From Selaginella tamariscina (Eukaryota; Streptophyta; Lycopodiopsida; Selaginellales; Selaginellaceae): a stretch of DNA of 64,000 nt. The stretch's first letter is position 1; each line of letters begins with the position of its first letter. Below, one piece after another: positions 15,545 through 25,669 of this stretch. Where the stretch lies: the NCBI GenBank assembly GCA_003024785.1, contig PUQB01000865.1:19522-83521 (forward strand). Direction: 5' to 3'. Both the position numbers and the translations under genes were made by a program. The notes below the pieces were generated by a model, which worked only from the letters and a program-made list of their open reading frames with translations, did no database searches and was not told the origin of the DNA.

Positions 15545-16383
15545 GTGTGTGTGTGTGTGTGTGTACATATATGAACCCCAACATACATCTAAAGAATTGT
15601 ACAAATACTTGTTGACGCAGTTATCTAGTATACACCGAGTAACCCTAAGAACTTGCAAAACGGCCTCTCTGGGGAAAACTGATTCGTCACAATTCTCTAA
15701 TTCCAGCTTCAAATCGCTTCTGGATGCAACCACCTTTTCCAGGAAGGAATCAAAGTAATTGATGAGGTCCACCCAGTGGTAAAAATCCCCCTAAAGTAAA
15801 CACCATTAGCTTTCAATTGGGTGACTATATATAAAAAGTACCTTCTCAAAATCCCATGTAAAGCCCCTCAAAGCTGCTTCTATATTTTCTAACGGGGTGC
15901 TTGTCACGCTCGTGATGAAAGCTTTCACTCTCGGAGGCTGTCATTTGCAAAAGAAACGAGCATTAGCTCGATAAAAAGAACGTAAGATATAATGCAAACC
16001 AATAATATTTCAGTCCCAAAACAGATTTTTGGACATGAAATACATCATTAATTCAGAAACTTCAGTTCAACCCTAAAAGCGAATGAATTCCAGCTGAAAC
16101 ACAACCCTAAGAGCGGAAAACCATGCCACAATCGGATCAAGAAAAGGACTTAATAATCGGAGATTATTAAAGAAGCACAACAAATCGGAGGTTTGAATAA
16201 TTTCAAAGAGTACAACACAAAGAAAAAATGAATCTAAAGCGATTTTGGGAAAGCGCAGGACTCAAAAACACAATCTAGCAGCAAGAGCATGAAATCTTGA
16301 AGAAAAGCATGAAATCGAGAGACAAACACAGCGGAAAACATGAATCTTACCGGCTCAACGCCGCGCTTCTTCTTCGCCTTCAT
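1..16383 (-). CDS. UPL1/2-like: UPL1/UPL2-type HECT E3 ubiquitin ligase, 3' part outside window
   Basis: Giant E3 ubiquitin-protein ligase gene with many exons; only the N-terminal and middle parts are in the window, read on the minus strand. The start is at 16383 (MKAKKKRG..., as in plant UPL1/UPL2, which begin MK plus basic residues); exon 1 ends at 16351 with a GT donor. Exons at about 15.9-14.5 kb encode the helical N-terminal armadillo-like region (DUF908), and those at 14.1-11.8 kb the DUF913 region. A UBA domain (MGFPRARAEAALRH, DWLFTHPE) lies at about 9300-9190 and a UIM-like stretch (EEDELARALALSLG) at about 8977-8930. DUF4414 repeats (DPRFLEALPEDLRAEVL; DPEFLAALPPDIQQEVL) lie at about 2220-1900. 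Acidic low-complexity exons are at 4.9-4.6 kb. The catalytic HECT domain must lie beyond base 1. Every exon I checked reads cleanly. The family ubiquitinates nuclear and cytosolic substrates. Confidence 0.93.
13431..13471. repeat. (GT)n-(GA)n microsatellite in a UPL intron
   Basis: A run of GT dinucleotides passes directly into a run of GA dinucleotides inside an intron. On the minus (gene) strand this is TC then AC, placing a pyrimidine run just after the donor of the exon ending near 13479. Similar GT-GA compound runs occur near 18520-18546 and 52240-52262. Confidence 0.85.
15433..15564. repeat. Compound (CA)n-(TACA)n-(TA)n-(TG)n microsatellite in a UPL intron
   Basis: An intron of the UPL gene carries about 130 bases of CA repeats, then TACA repeats, then a long TA run, then TG repeats. 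The left CA arm and the right TG arm are complementary and the TA core is self-complementary, so the whole tract can fold into one long hairpin. It begins a few tens of bases from the exon ending near 15412. Confidence 0.9.
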
Positions 16384-17565
16384 GCCGGCAGCTCAGAAAC
16401 CCTGGCGCTTTGCCTCCTGCACCTCTGAATCGGATCAATGGAACGTTATAACCCTAGAAACGAGCTGCGGCAGAAGACGATGCAAAACCTAGAAGCAGAA
16501 GCGCTTGCTGATAGTAGCCCTATACGGCGCTGCTCTGCTGTATGTAAGCATTTTGCCCTTAGCAGAATATTCGTTAGGGATATCCCTTTCTGCCACGTGG
16601 TCCGCATATTCTCAGGTATTAATATATAAATTTTCTTTCTATTCAGGTCAATTTTGAATTGAGTTAACAAATAGATATTTTAATACTTTATAAATATACA
16701 TGGAATTTTTTGGATGTGTAATTTATTAATATTATACAACCATTCTAAACCTGAAATAATATTAAATAAAAGTAATCAATTTTTATATTCACTTAATTTG
16801 ATAAATGTGATTTTATTAAGTATAATGAAACGAAGTTAATTTAATAGCATTTAAGTAAAAAGCTATATCATAAATAAGAATAATAACATGCTATGCCAGC
16901 TGGCTGTTTACGTAATTGCGGATCCTGACCGCTGAAAATCACCGGCTAAGATTTCCTTAGCGTTTGGAGAAATGTAGAACAAATAGGAAAAATTATATAA
17001 CTTCCATATAATAAAAAAAAAATCATAGGTATAGATGTAATTTCCCTATATATAATTATTATTAATAAATGTAGAACATATTTATTAAGTTAAATTATTT
17101 CTATATAAATAATTTTAAACAAATACATATGAATATTCCAGGAATATTCACATTTGAAAATATTTTCCAAAATACTAATACATGTACACATACATATATT
17201 GTATACACATGCTTATGTGTATGCTTATACTCAAACACAAATACAACCTTGTGAGTGTACACACAAACATATATACGAATCTTTAAAACTATTGGAGGAA
17301 TCTTCACCGTATATTTATACTTTTAAACTTCAATTTAAAACCTTATGCATTCCAAAATTAAAAATTTAAATGATATCAGTCAAAATTTATAAGCATGGTA
17401 TTAATAATTACACAAATCAGAATTAAATAAATAAGAACTGAAATACCATGAAGATTTATATTGAAATTTGGGAGGTATAGATATGGATATATCTATAAAT
17501 TTGAGGGGTATTTATATGTGATTTCCAATTAAACATTACCACAGTTACAAACAAGGAGATTTGCT
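16384..17565. other. AT-rich upstream region of the UPL gene, no gene seen
   Basis: This stretch holds the 5' flank and probably the 5' UTR of the UPL gene, followed by very AT-rich sequence with scattered CA/TA runs. Open frames on both strands are short, low in complexity and match nothing I recognise. Confidence 0.6.
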
Positions 17566-17783
17566 TCAATCCTGGGAGATCTTACTGGGAGCGATCCAGT
17601 GGCCCAGATGGCGGCAGAAGAAGGCCCAATCTGGAATAATTACCAGCAAAGTAAAGATACCAGCCCGCAATACACAATCAGCATTGCCTTGAACGAACCC
17701 ACGAGGAGTCCGCTCACAATTGAAGCCGCCGCCGCCGCAACCAACGCATACCGTAGCACCTGCTCAGCCAAGCTTGTATCCAT
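17566..17783 (-). pseudogene. Signal peptidase complex subunit 1 (SPC12)-like, one frameshift
   Basis: The minus-strand frame starting at 17783 reads MDTSLAEQVLRYALVAAAAA and then a second hydrophobic segment (KAMLIVYCGLVS). After a one-base frame change at about 17650 it continues TLLVIIPDWAFFCRHLGHW and stops at 17566-17568. Two membrane helices followed by a (P)xWxFFxRHxxxW motif and a length of about 72 residues fit SPCS1/SPC12, the small non-catalytic subunit of the ER signal peptidase complex, although plant family members usually have a lysine-rich tail that is absent here. It has no introns and sits about 100 bases downstream of the B3 gene. It could be a processed or truncated copy, or a real gene with a sequencing indel. 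The identification rests on motif resemblance only. Confidence 0.5.
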
Positions 17784-17884
17784 TAGCGGTTTAGATTCAC
17801 ACATGGAAGATCTAACGACACACATTTATTACAAAAATGTTGTAGGGTTAGGACTTAATCTAAACCCCCATGGGGATTAGTGCA

Positions 17885-19513
17885 CTAAACAGTGGTAGCA
17901 GACAAGTCCACCAGGTCCAGTATCTCATCGATGGCAAGCTCACTGGAATCAAGCAACGGAAGATGCTCGAGGGACGTCATATCAAACCCAGTCGGACCCT
18001 CGTACACAAACGCCGCCTCCTCCGCTTCCTCGTGTTTAATCTCCATTGACGATATAACACTCTCGGGAGTAGCAGCAGCGCTACTTACACAACTTGGCCT
18101 GGAAGCAGTGTTGGCGACTGATGGGGTGTATCTTGCGACCCGGCTCTCGCAGCTGTCTAGAGATTTTCGCTCTCTTCAGCTTTAGTTCGCTTGGTGTCTG
18201 CTTTTGTGGGAGCCCCCGTTCTCCCTACTTGTTCCCTCTGTACCTTGCGTCTTCTTTCCATATATCACCTATTATAACAATGTTTTATAACTGTATACAC
18301 ACGCACTCTTAAGTAAAAGACTTACATAGTTTCCATTTGAAGCATCCTTGTACAATAGCAAATAATCTCCCTCCACATAGCCTGTGAGACTTCACAAATT
18401 CACCTGTCAAGACATCACATTTTATTTATTATATAATTATTTATCTATATACTGACTGTGTTTCTCCAGTAAGTACATTCTGCTCTTGTTGTTTGGCCAA
18501 AACCTGTACACTCAAGTTAAGTGTGTGTGTGAGAGAGAGAGAGAGATTGATTATCTCACCTGTATCTTAAGTTCCATTTTCTGGAATTGGTCATGTCTTC
18601 CATGACCAGGATTATCCCTTCCCTCACTGTTAAGTATGGCAGTCTACTCTCTGCCTCTTTCTAATTAAGAAAACATTAGTCTAATATAATCTTAAAAACA
18701 CAAATGCATATTAATCATGTTATCTATCCATATGAAGGTTAATAATATATATATATATCACCTTTGGAAGGACAATCCTGCCTAAGTTTCCCACATCGCT
18801 GGGCTTGAGTTGCTTCTGCAGGAGGAACTTCAGGTTTTTGTGTTGCTGCTGTACGACCACCTGTATGATATTGTATAAACCCTCTCTCTACACACGCGCA
18901 CGCACACGCATGTACACACCTGTGACTTATTGTTATCGTTGTTGGTGATCATCTCTGCCGATGCACTCACAGAGGAGGTATCAAGAGCTGCAGGGAGCTG
19001 CTTAACCACAGACCTCCTCTTCCTTGCCATCCGGCTCTTCCGTGCAGCACGAGTACTAGCGGCAGCAGGCGTGGACGGCCTCACGCTCACCATGGTAGCC
19101 GCTCCGGCAGCAGCCGGCATGGGCATCTGCATGGGGAAGCTCGGTACGAACGCAGCAGACGTGTCGTAGAATCCCGTACCCACGTCCATGTCCGAACCAC
19201 AGGAAAAGAAATGCTTGTTGCCGCTCGCGCAACTCTCAGCAAGATGGTCATCGGCACAGTAACCATCTGGATCCCATACAGCAGTGGCAGTGACTGAGTT
19301 TGGGTTGGGATCATCCTGCTGGAGATAGAGGCATCCCGGGATGTCCATGTCCCACGAGGACATACCATTCAAGTACCCGTCCATGGTAACGTTGTCAAAT
19401 GTAGCTTCAGAGTCCTCCAGTGGACGGTTCAGATTCTGCCCCTGCATTTCTCTACTGCAGATGAGCATTCCCTGATGCGCGAGAACGACTGTGGTGGTGG
19501 CAGCCATAGCCAT
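17885..19513 (-). CDS. B3-domain transcription factor of the ABI3/FUS3/LEC2 group, frame irregularities
   Basis: Exon 1 (19513-18920, 198 codons) starts [10 protein letters not shown] and encodes an acidic N-terminus and a basic [11 protein letters not shown] stretch. Exon 2 (18860-18762) encodes [20 protein letters not shown] and exon 3 (18660-18560) [16 protein letters not shown]...NLRYR. Exon 4 (18503-18457) encodes [13 protein letters not shown], exon 5 (18403-18326) EFVKSH...[17 protein letters not shown], and exon 6 (18268-17885) VIYGKK and an acidic tail ending [11 protein letters not shown]. This is the DNA-binding B3 domain of the ABI3/VP1-FUS3-LEC2 group, which binds RY (CATGCA) elements in embryo and maturation programmes. 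Introns are GT-AG. The expected reading needs about one-base shifts at the exon 4 end, within exon 5 after KSH, and in exon 6. The gene is therefore either decaying or carries assembly indels. Confidence 0.75.
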
Positions 19514-21482
19514 GAAAGAGAGAGAGAGAGAGAGAGAATTATGTGCTTTTAGTTGGCTGGTTGTGCTTCGTCCATGGGAAAAAAATGGAAAAAGAAAATA
19601 ATTAAGTATATATATATTCTTTCATTTTCTTAGCTTAACTGCTAAAATTAGCGGCAGGACCGAGGCTTCTAATTTGGTTAAGTGCCACGGGGATGTTTCG
19701 TAACCATCCAAATTAAACTTTTTACCCGTGCATGCTTGCATTAACTAGTAGTTTAACGTTAATCCTTGTGAATATTCTGGAATCTTGAGTTTAATAATAT
19801 ACATCTAAGTCGGCACCTTCTATTTTGGCTAAAGATGTATTTCTCTCTCTAGGTTATTAGACGAAGATATATAATCGTCTGCATACTGTATGTATAACAA
19901 CGTATTATCTAATTATACTTCTTAATGAGACTTGTTTTACTTAAAATTAAAATTAAGAAAAAGTTCGTGAGTGATTTAAAAAATTCCATATTAATTTATC
20001 AAGTTAAATTAAAAATTTAATTTTAATGAAGGCATCTTAAAATAGTTAATTTAATAATTAATGAAAATACATATACACTTTGTAACTAAAAGCATATGTC
20101 TATAATCCCTTTTTTTAATAATATTAGTAATTTTAAATATTTAATTAACATTTTTTAAATTAAAAAAAATATTCTTTAAAATAATGTATGTTTAAAGAAA
20201 GATTAAATATATATTTATTAAATAATTATTTAAGAATTAAATTTAAATATTAATTAATATTTATTTTATATTCCCATTTTCACATACCATGGCCATTTTA
20301 GTTGGTTGAAATGAAGAGCAACAAGCCGCATCATACTTGTGTGTGGAATAGTATAAAGTATGGATCTTTATATATATACAATTAAACATACAACCTTATT
20401 AGAACTTGTCTGCAGAAAGATGCAGCATATATTGACTATTTATGTGTGTGTGTGTATAACATATTATTAATCTTCATACAGACACAATATGTAATATAAC
20501 AATAATAATATAGATTTGTATATACAAACTGTTTTAAATATAAATTAAAATAAGATTTTGTTCAACCTGCTTTTAGGAATATACTGGTGATATTTTAAGA
20601 ATCTGATTAATTAGTTATGCCAAGTATATGTTTACTTTGATTTTATAAAATACATTAAAACTTAATTAAATTGAATATTATGTAATATAATATAAAAAAT
20701 TATCTTAAATTATACTACTAATTTTTTAAAGTTTCTCTTATGAATTTATTTATACACAAAAATTAAATTTAAGCTATTATTATAGTCCACATTGCACACC
20801 CACGTGGATCCTATTTGTACGTATACAGCAAAAACCATCTCTTCCTCTTTTTTTTCTTTTTTTTTTTTTTTTTACAATTTTAATATTTCTTCTTTTGATG
20901 GTTAAGATTTATTCTGGTAGATCTAATAATAAATATGTTAAAATTTGAATTTATAATGTGGTTTAATACATAATATTATTATATAGTTAATTATAATTGT
21001 GATATGTATCACAATAATCTTTTTGTGGAATATATTGTTTTTTACATTGAAATGTATATTAGGATATACCTTATTATTTACATTATTAAATAATTTTAAA
21101 TAAAGTAATTTCATAATTAGATAAAAGCAAAAAAGCTTATAGTTGTCAAGCAGTGGCAGCCATAGTCATAGTATACAAATTAAGCGTGTGTATATGTAAA
21201 TATTTATATGTTTATATATAACTATATATATACATATATTTTTTACGAGGCTGTGCGTTGATCATACAGAGTTATGTATAACTATATGCGCACCAAACAC
21301 ACATGATGGATTAAAAGTGTTCCCGTTGTATTGTCAAACTGTAGACTATATATTGTATGATATTTTGTACTGTTTATTTTTGCTGTAATTCTATATATGT
21401 TATATAATTAATTAACTGTCGTGTGTGATATATATATATATATATATATATATAACTATGTGATACGTCCAGGATAAACATA
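19514..21482. other. AT-rich intergenic region
   Basis: Upstream flank of the B3 gene: a (GA)11 run just before its start codon (19518-19539), then about 1.9 kb of AT-rich sequence with homopolymer T (20848-20872) and TA runs (21429-21463). RY-like CATGCA-type motifs occur near 19730. I see no coding potential. Confidence 0.6.
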
Positions 21483-21668
21483 TCCTGGATAAAATTACAC
21501 AACTTTTTAGTTAAACATACTCAGTTCAACCACATCTATCATTGGATAGAATTAAGTATATTAAGTAATAATCGTATAGTATATATATATAAGTATAATT
21601 ATAACTAAGTAGTTAAATGTGTGTGTAAGTATATTTAACTAAAAAGTTGTGTATTTTTCTCCTAGAAT
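21483..21668. mobile_element. MITE / fold-back element with ~40-bp inverted ends
   Basis: The left end (about 21483-21523) and the reverse complement of the right end (about 21628-21668) align over roughly 40 bases, with a perfect 19-base core around ACACAACTTTTTAGTTAAA. About 100 AT-rich bases lie between. There is no coding capacity, which fits a miniature inverted-repeat element. I could not fix a target duplication. Confidence 0.6.
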
Positions 21669-21924
21669 GCACCAAATTCAAAGGCGATACACTCTTCTAC
21701 AGCTGTTGGAGAGCCACCATTGTTCTTGGCAGCTTCAGCGTTCTTTGCATTTAAAGCGGCTAAAGGCAATACACCCGAGAATGGGAGTTTCACACCTTTG
21801 GACTTCAACCGAAGATCAGTGTTTAATAATACTATTTACACATAATGATCATGCACACATGTTTATAGATGATTAATTAAGATACATAAACATTAAGCTT
21901 TGGTCTTGACTTAGTTCATGAGAT

Positions 21925-22124
21925 TTACATGCTGTACATAGTTCTTGAGAAGCGTTTACGACGCACACCGAAAATGATTTCCCATGGTTTGTTCCAGAAT
22001 GCTATAATATATAGCATCAAAGAGAAACTAGTCACTGCAACCAATGCAAATGCAGGCAGCGACATAAATTCCTCAATCCTTTGCAGCATGCCATAATGAA
22101 CCACCGGTTCTGAACGACTTGAGC
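21925..22124 (-). pseudogene. LRR receptor-like protein gene, 3' piece (membrane anchor and tail)
   Basis: The minus strand from 22124 reads SSRSEPVVHYGMLQRIEEF, then a transmembrane helix (SLPAFALVAVTSFSLMLYII), a short basic cytosolic tail (VRRKRFSRTMYSM) and a stop at 21925-21927. This is the typical C-terminus of a plant LRR receptor-like protein without a kinase. The reading frame continues exactly from the 30127-31800 piece once the intervening Mutator-like element and one target-site copy are removed. Confidence 0.75.
22116..22124. repeat. Target site duplication, left copy
   Basis: GACTTGAGC, identical to 30127-30135. One further base (C) on the left also matches at 22115/30126, so the duplication could be counted as 10 bp. 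It falls in LRR-gene coding sequence (SSR codons on the minus strand). Confidence 0.85.
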
Positions 22125-22148
22125 GAGTCCCGACAAAAAGAGGGCTTC
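22125..22148 (+). repeat. Left terminal inverted repeat of the Mutator-like element
   Basis: Starts GAGTCCCG, includes CAAAAA and ends GGGCTTC. It aligns without gaps to the reverse complement of 30103-30126 at 17 of 24 positions. It is followed directly by about three further copies of an 8-base unit, GGCTTCCG, up to about 22170. Confidence 0.75.
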
Positions 22149-22179
22149 CGGGCTTCCGGGCTTCCGGGCTTGGACCCGG

Positions 22180-22236
22180 AATATTCTAAAGAATCTACCA
22201 GAATATTCTTAGAATATTCCTAAATATTCTTAGAAT
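22180..22236. promoter_or_regulatory. Left subterminal GAA/TTC blocks, heat-shock-element-like
   Basis: A cluster of alternating GAA and TTC triplets spaced by 2-3 bases, including GAATATTCTTAGAATATTCC at 22201-22220. This fits the nGAAnnTTCn heat-shock factor binding pattern, with one 3-base gap. The same type of block is present at the other element end. It could equally be a transposase binding site. Confidence 0.5.
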
Positions 22237-22250
22237 TTAGGATTTTGGCT

Positions 22251-22259
22251 CAGTCGGCA
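22251..22259 (+). promoter_or_regulatory. Left subterminal half-site of the palindrome array
   Basis: CAGTCGGCA, identical to one arm of the palindromic unit repeated at 25755-26286. It lies between the left GAA/TTC blocks and the end of the methyltransferase gene. Confidence 0.6.
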
Positions 22260-22349
22260 ATTAACAACAAAAAATATTTAATCATAGCCATGTTTATACT
22301 GTATTATTAAAGTTTTATTTCAACACCAAAGAGTACAATTCAACACTTG

Positions 22350-25300
22350 TCACTTCTTCTTACGATTGAGCAATGCTGCAATTCGTGAACCACCAGTCCT
22401 ACTTGACGTCGCTATTGGTTGGGTTGGGATTTCCTCTGGCTGGATGTTCTCTTTAATCCTGTTCATAGCAATTCTCCCGAGCTCAGGGTTCTTCTCAGTC
22501 CCAACAATGTTTCTCCCCAGCTCGATAGCTGCAAGCATTGAGGACCCCGTACCACTGCCTATATCCCAGATAAGATCACCTGGCCGGGTGAGTCGTTCTA
22601 TCACGAGCTGCATCAATCGAGTGCTCTTCGGTTGGTAGTCCATCCTGCATGTGAAGATAATGGTAAATACTTAATTGTTGAAATGAAATGCCTACCATGG
22701 TTCTTGGAACCGCTCAGGATTATCAACAAGAATTGTTGATGACAAACGCAGCGGATTATCGCGCAATCCTCTAGATGCATCTTGGAAGACAAGAAGGAGC
22801 AGGATGCTCTCCTGTTAAAACATCAAAATCATTAATGAACTTCATGAATAAAGAAAAAAGTACCTTCATCTTGTTGCGGTAGCCCCAACCACGCCCTCTG
22901 TAGATGTAGTACGTTGCAGCAAGTTGAAGGTCCACCACACTTGCAGCTCGGACAACTTGATCCCAGGTGTTTGCTGCAGCAAACACAACCAACCAACCAT
23001 TTGCAGCCATATGCATACCTGCAAACTGGAGTGCTTCATCGAACTTCACTGGATCAAGGTAGAGGTATGGCGTATCACTCGTTGTATTTCCTGGCAAGGT
23101 CCCATTTGGAAGGTCGAAGATCACCAAGTTGAAACCATATTCTCCCGCAATATGCTGGTAGCGAGTCTGGCTGTCAGCTGTATGGTACCTGGCCACCTGT
23201 GTCTGAACTTTTCTATAAGGAACCAGTCTAGCGTCAGGAACCTCCTCTTCCTTCTCATCCGTGAGCACGGCCTGTTGCATCTCCTCGATGTCATCAATCG
23301 CCAAGAAATTATCACCTCGAGTTGTAGCAAGTGAAGGGACGAATGTGACCAAGTCATCCTTGATGTCCATGGTTCCCTGCGATGGTAGCACTTCAGATAA
23401 ATTGAAGAAGGCAGCTGGATCGCGAGTAGTGGAGGTGCCAGCTACTGTATCTGAGGTCTTCTTTGACTGCTGCACAGGCTGACGCCGCTTTGCCTTGGCC
23501 TTTGTCTTCTTAATGAAGTCGACCTCTGCCGGATCCCATGAGATGCATGGGAGATCTTTTGAGTGTTCATTGTAGAGATCCTTCTCCCATGTTGGTGGTT
23601 GCCCAGGTGGATAATCAAGCCAGAACGGTACGTGTACACGCTCGAACTCTGTCAGGCCAGATCTTGTCTTCGACCACATGTGTGGTGCTTCCATGTAATC
23701 TGACCAGAATACCATAGTCTGTGTGTGAGGCACCTTTCTCGCTGCGACATACCTGTAATGAACATATAGTAGTGTCAGAATGTAACAATGTCAAGAAGAT
23801 CATCCTTACCTCCAAATCATCCTTCTTGCTGTCTCTTCGTGTTCGAGGAACTCTTTCGGCTCTATGGAGTAAGTGAACTTCACACACTCATGGAATGGCT
23901 GGAACATCACGTTCTTGCATTTTACCCGCACTTCATCGCACCAAGTCGTGAAATCTGTAACCGGCCTGCTCCACTCGCCATCCTCGATGAGTCCCGTGAG
24001 AATCTGTACTGCCTCCTCTCTGATTGCCCGCCAATACAAATCGATAGTAAACCACCTTATCCACTCCTTATCCTGAACACCCGGCAATCCAAGTGTCTCT
24101 TGCTCTCTCTTCAGATCGAGACGTACCAGTTTATTGAAGTACATGATTCTCGTCTCGTTTGGAATTCTCGCCCTTGAAAGCGCGTACAGCTTTTCCAACC
24201 CCATCCATCTGCATTGTTTCCATGTGATTTGGGTCACCTTGTCGAACCACTCTTCACCCAATGCAGGATCGATGATGGCTAAGATCTTCATCATGCGCTT
24301 GTCATGCTTAATGTAGACCTGTTGTTGCTCCTGGTATTTGTTGCCTTTGGATGCCCTTGCAGCCTTCTCAAGATCATCCTCAATCTCACTCTGTAATTCA
24401 CAGACGTAATCAACTAAGTGATATAAGTGTGAGACATGGTACCTCAAAAAAGATCTTTGCACAGATCAAATTCGGAAGTGGATGCCAAGCTTGTTGTCCA
24501 GTCGCGCTTTCCTTCCACTTTCTTATGTCATCTCGTTCCTTGTCACTGAGCCTGGCCAAGATCTTCGCTGTGCCCTCCTCACTGGTGCAACATGTCTTCA
24601 CAGATAGCAGAAGATGTGGCAGTGTGGTTTGCACTGCCGTTGCGGAGGAACTGCATATTTGAAAAGCTCGAAGTTAGTTAATCCTATGATCTAGAGGTCA
24701 CTATGTTTACCTATTAATTTGCTGAAACATTGTCACAAGCTGAAGATTATCCATGACCCCAGCACGGATGAAGCCTGAACGCACTCTCACTGCCCACTGA
24801 ATCTTATCTTCCGTGTCTTCTGTGTACAGCTTCTGAAGCACCTTTAGCCTGTGATTACCATCCCAACAGATGAACTTCTTCATCGAAAGCATTGGTGCCC
24901 ATTGCCGGAACATGTCGGACTGAAGCTCCTCCTCAAAAGCCAAATGCTGAGCATACATCGCTTCATCGCTTCTCAATGCTGCCAGATCTGCATCTGTCAT
25001 GGGGTCCCCAACTTGAAGGATGAACTGAGTGGTGTTGCGCAAATAACCAACTGCCTTCTTGAAACTCCTAGTCAAAGATTCCAGATCCGCTGGATTGACT
25101 CTCCGCACCTGCTCATTTCCCAGAATTCGGCAAATAGGGACATCCGGTGCCTCTCCATATTCTCGGATTGTGATCTTCGCGAGAAGACGCACTGCACTCT
25201 CCGAATGCATGCTGGCTGCAATGTTGTAAACTTCCTCATTATCTGGCACTTCTGCTTTCCCCTTCTTCTTCTTCTTAGCAGCCTCTGAATCTCCAGCAGC

Positions 25301-25669
25301 TTTGCGTCGTCTCTTCTTGCTCTTGGGTTCATCCTCTTCGTCACTCGACAAAGTCACTGCGCATGAGGCTTGTGTGCCTTCTGTCTGCTCCTGTGTCTCC
25401 TGTGGTAAGACATCATCCTCAACTTCTTCAACAAAGTCTGATTGTTCTTGTTGGGGTTGAACTACATCCTCTTGCTCTCCTGACCAGTCCTGCTGGCTTG
25501 CCTGTTCAACTGGAGCATCACTTGAAGGTCCTTGTTCCTGAACCACAGCCAGCTTCCTACTTCCTCTCCCACGACCCCGACGCCCTCTCTGAATTGCAGC
25601 TCTAGCTTCTGCTTCTCTCTCAGTAGGCTCCTTCATCTTCTTTTCTTGTAAACGTTGTGAAGAGCGCAT
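22350..25669 (-). CDS. ParB-like domain plus permuted DNA amino-methyltransferase, six exons, 1015 aa
   Basis: Exons: 25669-24711, 24650-24443, 24390-23810, 23752-22864, 22811-22696, 22644-22350. All introns are GT-AG and the frame is uninterrupted. Residues 28-39 are GRG-rich (AT-hook-like); nuclear-localisation-like lysine/arginine clusters lie at about 116-138. A ParB/Srx-like domain spans about 165-280, with PICRILGNEQVRR and the DGNHRLKVL box (270-278). The C-terminal part is an N6/N4 amino-methyltransferase in beta order: motif IV first (NLVIFDLPNG; DLPN at 796-799 in place of DPPY), then motif X and the SAM-binding motif I (GDLIWDIGSGTGSS; GSGTG at 947-951), then AAIELGRNIVGTEKNPE. It is divergently transcribed from the transposase gene across the palindrome array. 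I infer a chromosome-bound protein that methylates adenine or cytosine in or near the array. The changed motif IV could mean altered or lost catalysis. Confidence 0.85.

Noticed and set aside
17599..17880. 93-codon plus-strand frame
   Set aside because: It is antisense to the SPC1-like frame, whose minus-strand motifs explain the sequence better.
21649..21876. 75-codon plus-strand frame and its minus-strand counterpart (LKSKGVKLPFSGVLPLA...)
   Set aside because: No family recognised, and it overlaps the MITE end. It may be a small exon remnant, but nothing supports a gene.
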